Of a stretch of DNA of 46,435 bases, positions 8,117 through 15,132 are shown piece after piece; within the stretch, counting starts at the first letter, position 1; the number at the start of each line of letters is the position of its first letter. The translations under genes were made by a program, and so were the position numbers. The stretch comes from an uncultured Eubacteriales bacterium (GTDB lineage: Bacteria > Bacillota > Clostridia > Lachnospirales > Bianqueaceae): the NCBI GenBank assembly GCA_902493345.1, contig CABUPM010000006.1, positions 1-46,435 of the forward strand, in the 5' to 3' direction. Below the pieces are notes generated by a model that did not search any database, had not been told where the DNA came from, and worked only from the letters and a program-made list of their open reading frames with translations.

Positions 8117-8881
8117 ATGGGAAAGGTAATCGCTGTTGCAAACCAAAAAGGCGGTGTCGGAAAGACAACGACGACGATTAATCTGGCAGCATGCATGGCG
8201 GAACGAGGCCAACGAGTCCTTGTTATTGATTTTGATCCGCAGGGAAATACGACCAGCGGATTCGGTATAGATAAGGATCGAATGGAAAATACCAGCTATG
8301 AATTACTGCTAGAGGAGAATTGTATTCGAAGATGTATTCTACATACGGACTTTCAAGTGGATTTGATTCCAGCCAATATGGATTTGTCCGGAGCAGAAGT
8401 GGAACTGATCGGAATTGAGAAGAGAGAATTCTTGCTTAAAAAACAATTGGAATGGGTAAAGGATCAATACGATTTCATTTGGATTGATTGTCCTCCTTCC
8501 TTGAACATGCTGACTGTCAATGCGTTTTGCAGCGCGGATTCCGTTTTGGTTCCGATCCAATGTGAATTTTACGCACTGGAAGGCTTAAGTCAGCTCCTGA
8601 ATACCATTAATTTGGTCAAGCGCCGCTTGAATCCAAGGGTGGAGATTGAGGGAATTGTTTTTACGATGTATGACAATCGTACGAATTTGTGTAATGAGGT
8701 TGTGCAGGAGGTACGTAAGTACCTGCCGGATAAGACCTATTCAACTATGATTCCGCGCAATGTGCGCTTAGGGGAGGCTCCGAGCCATGGAGAACCAATC
8801 ATTTACTACGATAGCAGCTCGAAGGGCGCAGAAAGCTACAGACGTCTCGCAGCCGAGATCCTCGGGACGCAAAGGAGATAA
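8117..8881 (+). CDS. parA: Chromosome-partitioning ATPase ParA (Soj)
   Basis: Deviant Walker-type ATPase that works with ParB and parS in chromosome segregation and origin control. The deviant Walker A box KGGVGKTTTTINLA is at about residues 11-24; Walker A' is VLVIDFDPQGNTTSG and Walker B is FIWIDCPPSLNMLT. At 254 aa it is the short chromosomal type without an N-terminal DNA-binding domain, as in Soj. AAGGAGGAAGG at 8097-8107 precedes ATG 8117. Two parS sites lie directly upstream and parB follows after 4 bases, the usual origin-proximal arrangement. Confidence 0.96.
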   Translation: MGKVIAVANQKGGVGKTTTTINLAACMAERGQRVLVIDFDPQGNTTSGFGIDKDRMENTSYELLLEENCIRRCILHTDFQVDLIPANMDLSGAEVELIGIEKREFLLKKQLEWVKDQYDFIWIDCPPSLNMLTVNAFCSADSVLVPIQCEFYALEGLSQLLNTINLVKRRLNPRVEIEGIVFTMYDNRTNLCNEVVQEVRKYLPDKTYSTMIPRNVRLGEAPSHGEPIIYYDSSSKGAESYRRLAAEILGTQRR

Positions 8882-8885
8882 AACG

Positions 8886-9779
8886 ATGAAGAAACGTGGA
8901 TTAGGAAAGGGACTGGATGCCCTCTTTAGTTCGGACGAGGAGATTTTGAGCCCGGATACGGAGGATGTGCCTGTCGCTGAGGAAGAAACGAAAGATCAAA
9001 ATGTGCAGATTGTGGATATCTATATGGTGGAACCGGACCGCAATCAGCCGCGGAAAACTTTTGATGCGGAGAAGCTGCAGGAATTAGCTGACTCCGTAAA
9101 GCAATATGGTGTATTGCAGCCGCTTTTAGTACAGAAAGAACCAGATTATTATCGGATTATTGCCGGAGAACGCCGTTGGAGAGCGGCGAGATTGGCTGGC
9201 CTGACAGAAATACCGGTTATTGTAAAGAATTTCAGCGCGCAGGATTCGATGGCAGTAGCTCTGATTGAGAATCTGCAGCGGCAGAACCTCAATCCGATGG
9301 AAGAGAGCATGGCGTATCAGAAGCTTCTGACGGAATTCTCTCTGACACAGGAGCAGGTAGCGGCAAAGTTGGGAAAGAGCCGTTCCGCGATCGCAAATTC
9401 ATTGCGGTTGCAGAATCTGGCTGAGCCGGTTCAAAAGAGTTTGAGCGAGGGATTGATATCTCCGGGGCATGCGAAGGTATTGTTGGGTGTGACTGACGCT
9501 TCGGAGCAAAATAAACTGGCCGTCCGAGTGATTGCAGAGAATCTGAGTGTCCGAGAGCTGGAGAAGATCGTAGCTCAGAAGAGCGAAGCCAAAAAGGAAG
9601 TTAAGAAGAAGAAGGAAGACCGGGAACAGGATCTTGCAAGTAAGATTGCAGAGGATCGAATGAAAGAGCTCCTGGGAACTCGGGTTACAATTTCCAAGGG
9701 TGCGCGCAAGGGAAAGATTGAGATTGAATACTATTCGGAAGAAGATCTCGAACGGATTCTGGCTTTTTTTGAGCGATAA
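8886..9779 (+). CDS. parB: Chromosome-partitioning protein ParB (Spo0J)
   Basis: CTP-dependent clamp protein that loads at parS and spreads. The frame extends upstream, but ATG 8886 is preceded by AAAGGAGA and begins MKKRGLGKGLDALF, the classical ParB N-terminus that stimulates ParA (297 aa). Core motifs: NQPRKTFDAEKLQELADSV, GERRWRAARLAGL, ALIENLQRQNLNPMEE and the helix-turn-helix LTQEQVAAKLGKSRSAIANSLRL, followed by ISPGHAKVLLG. A lysine-rich linker (about 235-250) leads to the C-terminal dimerisation domain. It is the cognate ParB of the neighbouring parA and parS; a Noc-like paralogue lies at 3959. Confidence 0.96.
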   Translation: MKKRGLGKGLDALFSSDEEILSPDTEDVPVAEEETKDQNVQIVDIYMVEPDRNQPRKTFDAEKLQELADSVKQYGVLQPLLVQKEPDYYRIIAGERRWRAARLAGLTEIPVIVKNFSAQDSMAVALIENLQRQNLNPMEESMAYQKLLTEFSLTQEQVAAKLGKSRSAIANSLRLQNLAEPVQKSLSEGLISPGHAKVLLGVTDASEQNKLAVRVIAENLSVRELEKIVAQKSEAKKEVKKKKEDREQDLASKIAEDRMKELLGTRVTISKGARKGKIEIEYYSEEDLERILAFFER

Positions 9780-9793
9780 CGGAGGAACACAGG

Positions 9794-10291
9794 ATGAATC
9801 AGTTTTTTATAGATCATATTGCGCTTTTTATGATTCTGATATTGCTGCTTCTGGTGGTTGGCATCATGATGTTGTCTTCTATGATTCAAAAACAGCAGGA
9901 GATCATGAAGAAATACAAGTCTTTGACCAAGGGACATAAGGCGGGAACCATGGACGGGATGATTGAGGAGTGCATTGAATCTGTATCCCGTATGGAGGGC
10001 GATTATAAACAGCTTTCTGATTATGTAGCGCGCAATGTAGAGAAAAGAGTCGGAGCGGCGCTCTATAAGACCAAAATGGTACGCTATAATGCCTTTGAAG
10101 GGCTTGGCGGAGAGCTGTCCTTCATCTGGGTTCTGCTGGATACCCGCAATAACGGATATCTGCTGCACAATGTGTATAGCCGTGAGGGAAACAGCTGCTT
10201 ATATGCCAGAATTATTGAAAACGGCACCAGTAAGACTCGCCTGGCGCCGGAAGAAGAAAAGGTTCTGGATGAATTGGTGAAAGAATCGTGA
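9794..10291 (+). CDS. DUF4446 family membrane-anchored protein
   Basis: A 165-residue protein with one N-terminal transmembrane segment (about residues 8-30, LFMILILLLLVVGIMML), then a short basic helix and a soluble domain containing KTKMVRYNAFEGLGGELSFIWVLLD and GYLLHNVYSREGNS. I recognise this as the DUF4446 family, which in Clostridia commonly follows parB; its function is unknown to me. GGAGGA at 9781-9786 is the ribosome site, 14 bases after the parB stop. The constant position beside parB hints at a role near the origin or in the envelope, which is inference only. Confidence 0.82.
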   Translation: MNQFFIDHIALFMILILLLLVVGIMMLSSMIQKQQEIMKKYKSLTKGHKAGTMDGMIEECIESVSRMEGDYKQLSDYVARNVEKRVGAALYKTKMVRYNAFEGLGGELSFIWVLLDTRNNGYLLHNVYSREGNSCLYARIIENGTSKTRLAPEEEKVLDELVKES

Positions 10292-11121
10292 GCGAAGGGA
10301 TCCGTTTGGTTGCGATGGACCTGGACGGCACACTCCTGAACGATGTGAAGGAGATTTCACAGGTCAACTGTGAAGCGATATTCAAAGCAAGAGAAAAGGG
10401 CATCCGGATTGTGCTTTGCAGCGGACGTTCTCCGCTGAGCATCCTGCGGTATATAAAGGAACTGCAATTGGAATGCCCTGGTGAATACTATATCACCTCC
10501 AACGGCGCATGTATCATGGACGCCGCAAGCCATCAGCCCATTCATGAATGCACTCTTCCACAGGCGGCTGTTCCGTATCTGATTGAAAAAGGCCGGGAAT
10601 ATCAAGAGTGGGTCAATCCGCATATTTATGTAGGCGATCAATTCATTGTGGAGAGATATCTCCCGCAGACGGCGCGCTATGAGCAGCTTTCCGGCTGCCG
10701 CTGCACAGTTGTAGAGGATTTGATGGTTTATAAGGACGTACCAATGCTGAAGCTGTTATATAACAGTATCAGCAGTCCGGAGGATCTGATAAGGCTGCAG
10801 AAGAAGATGGAGACAGAGCTTCCGTCCGATATACAGATGTTTCGCTCGTCAGAATTCCTTTTGGAGTTTGTCAATCAAAAGGCCGGTAAATGGAATGCTG
10901 TAGAATATATTGCGAAAAAACTGAATATTACAAAAGAACAGACATTATGTATCGGTGATAATGAGAATGATTGGAGTATGATTCACCAGGCGGGATATGG
11001 AGCGGTTCCGAGCAATGCGGTGCCCAAGCTTCAGGAGGCAGCGGCTTATGTCGCGCGGCGCGATAATAATGAAGGCGCGGTAGCGGAGATTCTGGAGCAT
11101 TTTATATTCCGCAATGAATAA
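10288..11121 (+). CDS. Cof-type HAD-superfamily phosphatase
   Basis: Haloacid-dehalogenase-type hydrolase of the Cof/IIB subfamily, likely dephosphorylating sugar phosphates or small phosphometabolites; exact substrate unknown. HAD motif I is MDLDGTLLND at about residues 10-19 (nucleophile Asp plus second Asp), motif II is VLCSGRSPL, the motif III Lys is probably in NQKAGKW, and motif IV is CIGDNENDWSMI. At 277 aa the length fits. The GTG start overlaps the stop of the DUF4446 gene (GTGA), so the two are translationally coupled. The gene is followed by a structured region with a terminator (11128-11226). Confidence 0.9.
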   Translation: MSEGIRLVAMDLDGTLLNDVKEISQVNCEAIFKAREKGIRIVLCSGRSPLSILRYIKELQLECPGEYYITSNGACIMDAASHQPIHECTLPQAAVPYLIEKGREYQEWVNPHIYVGDQFIVERYLPQTARYEQLSGCRCTVVEDLMVYKDVPMLKLLYNSISSPEDLIRLQKKMETELPSDIQMFRSSEFLLEFVNQKAGKWNAVEYIAKKLNITKEQTLCIGDNENDWSMIHQAGYGAVPSNAVPKLQEAAAYVARRDNNEGAVAEILEHFIFRNE

Positions 11122-11127
11122 AGGATG

Positions 11128-11226
11128 TGCAGGCAGGGTATATTAGGGCTGTACCGAAATGCAAGTCTTTCGGTAGCAATGAATACCCCCCTCATCAAGA
11201 GCCTGCAGCAATGCAGGCCTTTTTTA
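11128..11226 (+). ncRNA. Candidate riboswitch-like attenuator RNA upstream of the fucosidase gene
   Basis: The bases between the HAD gene and the fucosidase gene fold into a nested set of perfect stems. TGCAGGC (11128-11134) can pair with GCCTGCA (11201-11207). Inside this, GGGTAT (11136-11141) pairs with ATACCC (11183-11188), and ACCGAAA (11153-11159) with TTTCGGT (11168-11174), extended by GCT/AGC (11148-11150/11175-11177) beyond a two-base bulge. GCCTGCA can instead pair with the second TGCAGGC copy (11212-11218) to form a terminator with a T-run. AGGG (11145-11148) and CCCT (11189-11192) could add a pseudoknot. I do not recognise it as a known riboswitch class. No promoter was identified, so it may be read from the upstream operon. 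Confidence 0.55.
11201..11226 (+). terminator. Intrinsic terminator before the fucosidase gene
   Basis: GCCTGCA (11201-11207), loop GCAA, TGCAGGC (11212-11218), then C and six T (11220-11225). It ends only about 26 bases before the fucosidase ATG, closer to the downstream gene than a simple operon terminator needs to be; its 5' arm can pair alternatively with 11128-11134. Confidence 0.88.
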
Positions 11227-11251
11227 TAAATCATTTATGGGAGGTTACACG

Positions 11252-12478
11252 ATGGAAAAGCTTAAGAGAATTGAAGATTTTGAAGGAATGGCGCTCGGAA
11301 TGTTTGTGCATTGGGGATTGTATGCGCAAATGGGTCGCGGAGAATGGATCATGCATCAGGAATTGATCCCCAAGGAAGAGTACAGCAAGCTTAAAAATAC
11401 ATTTACGGCAGAGGATTATGATCCGGCGGAATGGGTTAAGACAGCCAAGTCGGCTGGCGCAAAGTACATGGTCGTAACGACAAGGCATCATGACGGTTTT
11501 TCACTGTATGATACCTGCGGATTGTCCGACTATGACGCGCCGCATAGTCCTGCCGGGCGGGATTTGATCGCGGAATATGTAGATGCCTGCCGGGCGGAAG
11601 GACTGGTTCCGTTCTTTTATCATACAACGCTCGACTGGTATCAGGACAGCTTCCAGGAGGATTTTGACGCGTATTTGGATTATCTGCTGCATTCTGTTGA
11701 GATCCTGTGTACAAGATACGGTAAGATTGGCGGATTATGGTTTGACGGAAACTGGAGCAAACCCGACGCTGATTGGAAGCTGGATCGTCTGTATGGTATG
11801 ATCCGCAAATATCAGCCGGATGCTATGATCATCAACAATACCGGTTTGGGCAGTCGGGGAACCATATCCCATCCCGAAGTGGACAGCGTAACTTTTGAAC
11901 AGGGACTGCCGCACATGAGAAAGCAGACAGGAGGAAAATATATTACTTCCGAGATGAATCTGACCTTGAATGACCATTGGGGCTACGGCAAGGGTGATCT
12001 GAACTACAAGTCTCCGGCGCAGCTGATCAAGACGTTATGTACCTGCCGCAGAGCCGGAGCCAATATGCTATTTAACATCGGACCGGAAGCACAGGGAAAG
12101 GTGCCGATGATGTCTAAGCTTCTGGCACAGACGCTAGGACAGTGGATGGACATGTTCGGAGAAGCGATTTACCAGGGACGCCCGTGCAGCATTGTCGGAG
12201 GAGGCAATGATTTCGCACTGGAAGGCGCCGATGGGAGCATCTATCTGTTTATCTATGACCTGGGCATCTCCGGTCCGGCCAATGTAACGGTAGGCCGCAG
12301 AGGCAGCCGTCTGGCGACATTCAGCGGCATTCAGAAAAAGGTTTCCAAGGCCTATTGGATGGATAACGGACAGCAACTGCCCTTTATACAGGATGCGGAA
12401 AAGGGCATGTTCACCATGAACGCGCCCGGCTATGATTATGGAAGCCAGTACGTAGTCCGAGTCGCCAAGCTCGTATAA
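11252..12478 (+). CDS. GH29 family alpha-L-fucosidase-like glycoside hydrolase
   Basis: Retaining glycosidase of family GH29, which removes alpha-L-fucose from glycans such as mucin or host oligosaccharides. Family motifs: FGMALGMFVHWGLYA-type start (GMFVHWGLYAQMGRGEW at about residues 16-32), AKYMVVTTRHHDGFSLYDT, and GGLWFDGNW at about 171-179, where the Asp is the expected nucleophile. LINNT-like MIINNTGLGSRG and GANMLFNIGPEAQGKVP follow. At 408 aa it is a short GH29 without signal peptide, so it probably acts on imported sugars in the cytoplasm. ATG 11252 was chosen over ATG 11237, which lies ahead of the ribosome site GGGAGG (11239-11244). Confidence 0.88.
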   Translation: MEKLKRIEDFEGMALGMFVHWGLYAQMGRGEWIMHQELIPKEEYSKLKNTFTAEDYDPAEWVKTAKSAGAKYMVVTTRHHDGFSLYDTCGLSDYDAPHSPAGRDLIAEYVDACRAEGLVPFFYHTTLDWYQDSFQEDFDAYLDYLLHSVEILCTRYGKIGGLWFDGNWSKPDADWKLDRLYGMIRKYQPDAMIINNTGLGSRGTISHPEVDSVTFEQGLPHMRKQTGGKYITSEMNLTLNDHWGYGKGDLNYKSPAQLIKTLCTCRRAGANMLFNIGPEAQGKVPMMSKLLAQTLGQWMDMFGEAIYQGRPCSIVGGGNDFALEGADGSIYLFIYDLGISGPANVTVGRRGSRLATFSGIQKKVSKAYWMDNGQQLPFIQDAEKGMFTMNAPGYDYGSQYVVRVAKLV

Positions 12479-12526
12479 AACAAAATAGAATAAGATATAA
12501 CAAGATAAAACAGCGCGAAAATATCA

Positions 12527-12586
12527 ATGGATTTTACATGGATTTTACATCATTCTCTTTTTTCTTTTACGCACGGCATTTAGAAT
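12527..12586 (+). promoter_or_regulatory. PhoP-box-like 11-base repeats and -10 for the Na/Pi cotransporter operon
   Basis: An 11-base unit (ATGGATTTTAC) is repeated exactly at 12527-12537 and 12538-12548. This puts TTTACA at 12533 and 12544, and a third TTTAC at 12566 is two 11-base periods further on. B. subtilis PhoP boxes are TT(A/T/C)ACA repeats spaced about 11 bases apart. TAGAAT (12581-12586) would be the -10, with no good -35, as in activated promoters. The genes downstream are a phosphate cotransporter and a PhoP/PhoR-like pair, so autoregulation under phosphate limitation is inferred. Confidence 0.65.
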
Positions 12587-12625
12587 GAAATGTGGAAGAA
12601 GAAAATTTTACAAGGGAGAGTACAT

Positions 12626-14398
12626 ATGGATATTTTCGCGCTGCTTACTTTAATTGGAGGATTGGCCTTTTTCCTGTATGGAATGAACCTTATGGGAAAA
12701 GGATTGGAGACACTGTCCGGCAGCCGGCTGCAGGGGATCCTGGAAAAGATGACATCGAGCACGGTGAAGGGCGTACTGCTGGGGTTGGTCGTTACGGCGA
12801 TTATTCAGAGCTCCTCGGCTACAACCGTTATGGTTGTAGGATTTGTTAACTCTGGAATCATGCAGCTGTCGCAGGCCGTCGGAGTGATCATGGGAGCCAA
12901 TATCGGAACCACGGCAACCGCGTGGATTCTGAGCCTGACCAGTATTCAGGGAGACAGTCTGATTCTGCAGATGCTGAAGCCTTCAAGCTTCACACCGATT
13001 CTGGCAATGATCGGCGTAATCCTGACCATGCTTCCGACCGAGAAGCATTATAGCGGCCGGAAGAAGGATGTTGGAACGATTCTGATTGGATTTTCCATTC
13101 TGATCTTTGGCATGGAGGTTATGAGCGGCGCGGTAAAGCCTCTGTCGCAATCACAGCAGTTTGCAGAGATCATGACGGCGTTTTCCAATCCGCTGCTGGG
13201 CGTACTGGCCGGATTGGGTGTCACGGCAATCATCCAGAGCTCTTCGGCAACCAGTGGAATTCTGCTGGCTCTGTCAACGACAGGACAGATGACCTATGGA
13301 GCGGCGATTCCCATCATCATGGGTCAGAATATAGGAACCTGTGTTACGGCGCTGATTTCCAGTATCGGAGCCAAGAAGAACGCAAAGCGCGCAGCGATGA
13401 TCCATCTATATTTCAATCTGATCGGTTCCACTCTTGTCATGGTGGTATTCTATGGCTTGAAGATGTTTATTAACTTTGGATTTGAGGGGCAGGCGATCAA
13501 TGCTGTAGGAATCGCGGTGATCCATTCCATGTTTAACATCGTTACGACCCTGGTTCTCCTGCCGTTTTCCAAGAAACTGGTACGTCTGGCGGAGCTTACG
13601 ATTCGGGACAAAAAGAACGAGAAGGACGACGGCGCGATGGATGTTCAGGAATTGGATGAGCGTCTGTTTACGACACCAACAGTCGCGATAGAGCGTGCAA
13701 GGGAAGTAACATGCGATCTTGCCGGACTGAGTAAAGACGCTTTGAAAAAGGCGATAGAGGCGCTGGATCATTATAGTGATGAGACAGATGCCTTTGTCCG
13801 TAAGACAGAAGAAAAAACAGATATCTATGAAGACCGTTTGGGGACGTATCTGATCAGGTTAAGCAGTAAAGAATTGTCTATTCAGGGCAGCCGGGAGATT
13901 TCCGAAATGCTGCATTCAATCACGGATTTTGAGCGGATTGCCGACCACTCTGTGAATCTGTTGGAGACGGCCAAGGAGATCTATGGGAAAAAGGTGGTAT
14001 TTTCTGTAGAAGCCACCGGAGAACTGCATCTTCTGGAATCCGCAGTGATGGAGATTGTGGACATGGCGACAGCCGCGTTCGCGGCGGAAGATCTTAAGAT
14101 CGCGCAGCGGGTGGAGCCGTTGGAACAGGTGATTGACAAACTCTGCGCAAAGCTTAAGACGCGGCATGTGGAGCGTTTGAAGAACGGAGAATGCACGATG
14201 GAGCAGGGATTTATCTTCATTGATCTTCTGACCAATTGTGAGAGAGTAGCCGATCATTGTTCCAATATCGCGGGAAGTTTGATTCAGATTCAGGAGGACA
14301 GCTACCAGGTACATGAGTATTTGAATCAGGTTAAGACCTCCAGTAATGATTTTGAGAAAGAATACGAACAGTTTAAGGCAAAGTACAGTCTGAACTGA
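12626..14398 (+). CDS. Na/Pi cotransporter family protein with C-terminal PhoU-like domain
   Basis: Inner-membrane sodium/phosphate cotransporter of the NptA/PNaS family. The membrane part (about residues 1-310) holds two inverted copies of the signature QSSSAT: VTAIIQSSSATTVM near residue 57 and VTAIIQSSSATSGI near 203, each followed by a MGxNIGT motif (VIMGANIGTTATA, PIIMGQNIGTCVTA). The cytoplasmic part (about 345-575) looks like a PhoU helical domain (HSITDFERIADHSVNL, LLTNCERVADHCSNIA). At 590 aa it is the normal two-domain form. ATG 12626, behind GGGAGAG, replaces the upstream ATG 12590, giving MDIFALLTLIGGLAFFLYGM. PhoP-box-like repeats precede it, and a two-component system follows after 12 bases. 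Confidence 0.92.
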   Translation: MDIFALLTLIGGLAFFLYGMNLMGKGLETLSGSRLQGILEKMTSSTVKGVLLGLVVTAIIQSSSATTVMVVGFVNSGIMQLSQAVGVIMGANIGTTATAWILSLTSIQGDSLILQMLKPSSFTPILAMIGVILTMLPTEKHYSGRKKDVGTILIGFSILIFGMEVMSGAVKPLSQSQQFAEIMTAFSNPLLGVLAGLGVTAIIQSSSATSGILLALSTTGQMTYGAAIPIIMGQNIGTCVTALISSIGAKKNAKRAAMIHLYFNLIGSTLVMVVFYGLKMFINFGFEGQAINAVGIAVIHSMFNIVTTLVLLPFSKKLVRLAELTIRDKKNEKDDGAMDVQELDERLFTTPTVAIERAREVTCDLAGLSKDALKKAIEALDHYSDETDAFVRKTEEKTDIYEDRLGTYLIRLSSKELSIQGSREISEMLHSITDFERIADHSVNLLETAKEIYGKKVVFSVEATGELHLLESAVMEIVDMATAAFAAEDLKIAQRVEPLEQVIDKLCAKLKTRHVERLKNGECTMEQGFIFIDLLTNCERVADHCSNIAGSLIQIQEDSYQVHEYLNQVKTSSNDFEKEYEQFKAKYSLN

Positions 14399-14410
14399 GG
14401 AGGATGAAGG

Positions 14411-15112
14411 ATGTCTTCAAAATGGATCTATATTGTAGAAGATGACAAGAATATTCGGGAAATGGAACAATATGCTCTGGGGAACAGTGGATTCCAGGTC
14501 AAGGGATTTGATGATGGAAAAAGCTTTTTTAAGGAATGCGAAGAGACATTACCGGGCTTGATCATCCTGGACATCATGCTGCCGGGAGAGGACGGCATGT
14601 CGATCCTCAAGCTCCTCAGGGCATCGCCGAGTACAGCCGGAATCCCGGTCATGATGGTAACGGCTAAGGACAGCGAACTGGATAAGGTTAAGGGCCTGGA
14701 TCTGGGAGCCGACGATTATATGGCAAAGCCCTTTGGTGTGCTGGAACTGGTATCCCGTTCCAGGGCTTTGCTGCGGAGGGCGGAACGCATCGGGAGAGAG
14801 GAACAGGGGCGGGAAGCATCCACTAAGTGCGGAACCATTAAGATGAGTGATGACCGTCATCAGGTATTGGTGGATGGAGAAAAGGTTGAACTGACCTATA
14901 AAGAATATGAACTGCTGAAGATCCTGCTGGAAAATCAGGGTATGGTTCTGTCCCGCGAGAAGCTGCTCGACCGAGTCTGGGGATATCAGTTTGACGGCGG
15001 CACCCGTACGGTGGACGTACATATCAAAACCCTGCGCCAAAAGCTGGGTTCCGGCGGCGCTTATATCAAGACGGTGCGCGGCGTCGGTTATAAAGCGGAG
15101 GAAGGGTGCTGA
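14411..15112 (+). CDS. PhoP/PhoB-like OmpR-family response regulator
   Basis: DNA-binding response regulator of 233 aa. The receiver domain (about 1-120) has acidic EDD at 10-12, the phospho-acceptor Asp in LIILDIMLPGEDG at about residue 54, the conserved Thr/Lys positions in MMVTAKD and DDYMAKPFG. The winged-helix OmpR domain covers about 135-230 (LTYKEYELLKILLENQG, VWGYQFDGGTRTVDVHIKTLRQKL, IKTVRGVGYK). AGGAGGATGAAGG precedes the ATG. Gene order cotransporter-regulator-kinase and the PhoP-type repeats upstream make phosphate-starvation control the best guess; the specific symbol is not certain. Confidence 0.9.
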   Translation: MSSKWIYIVEDDKNIREMEQYALGNSGFQVKGFDDGKSFFKECEETLPGLIILDIMLPGEDGMSILKLLRASPSTAGIPVMMVTAKDSELDKVKGLDLGADDYMAKPFGVLELVSRSRALLRRAERIGREEQGREASTKCGTIKMSDDRHQVLVDGEKVELTYKEYELLKILLENQGMVLSREKLLDRVWGYQFDGGTRTVDVHIKTLRQKLGSGGAYIKTVRGVGYKAEEGC

Positions 15113-15132
15113 ACCAGGGAGGAAATGGACAT

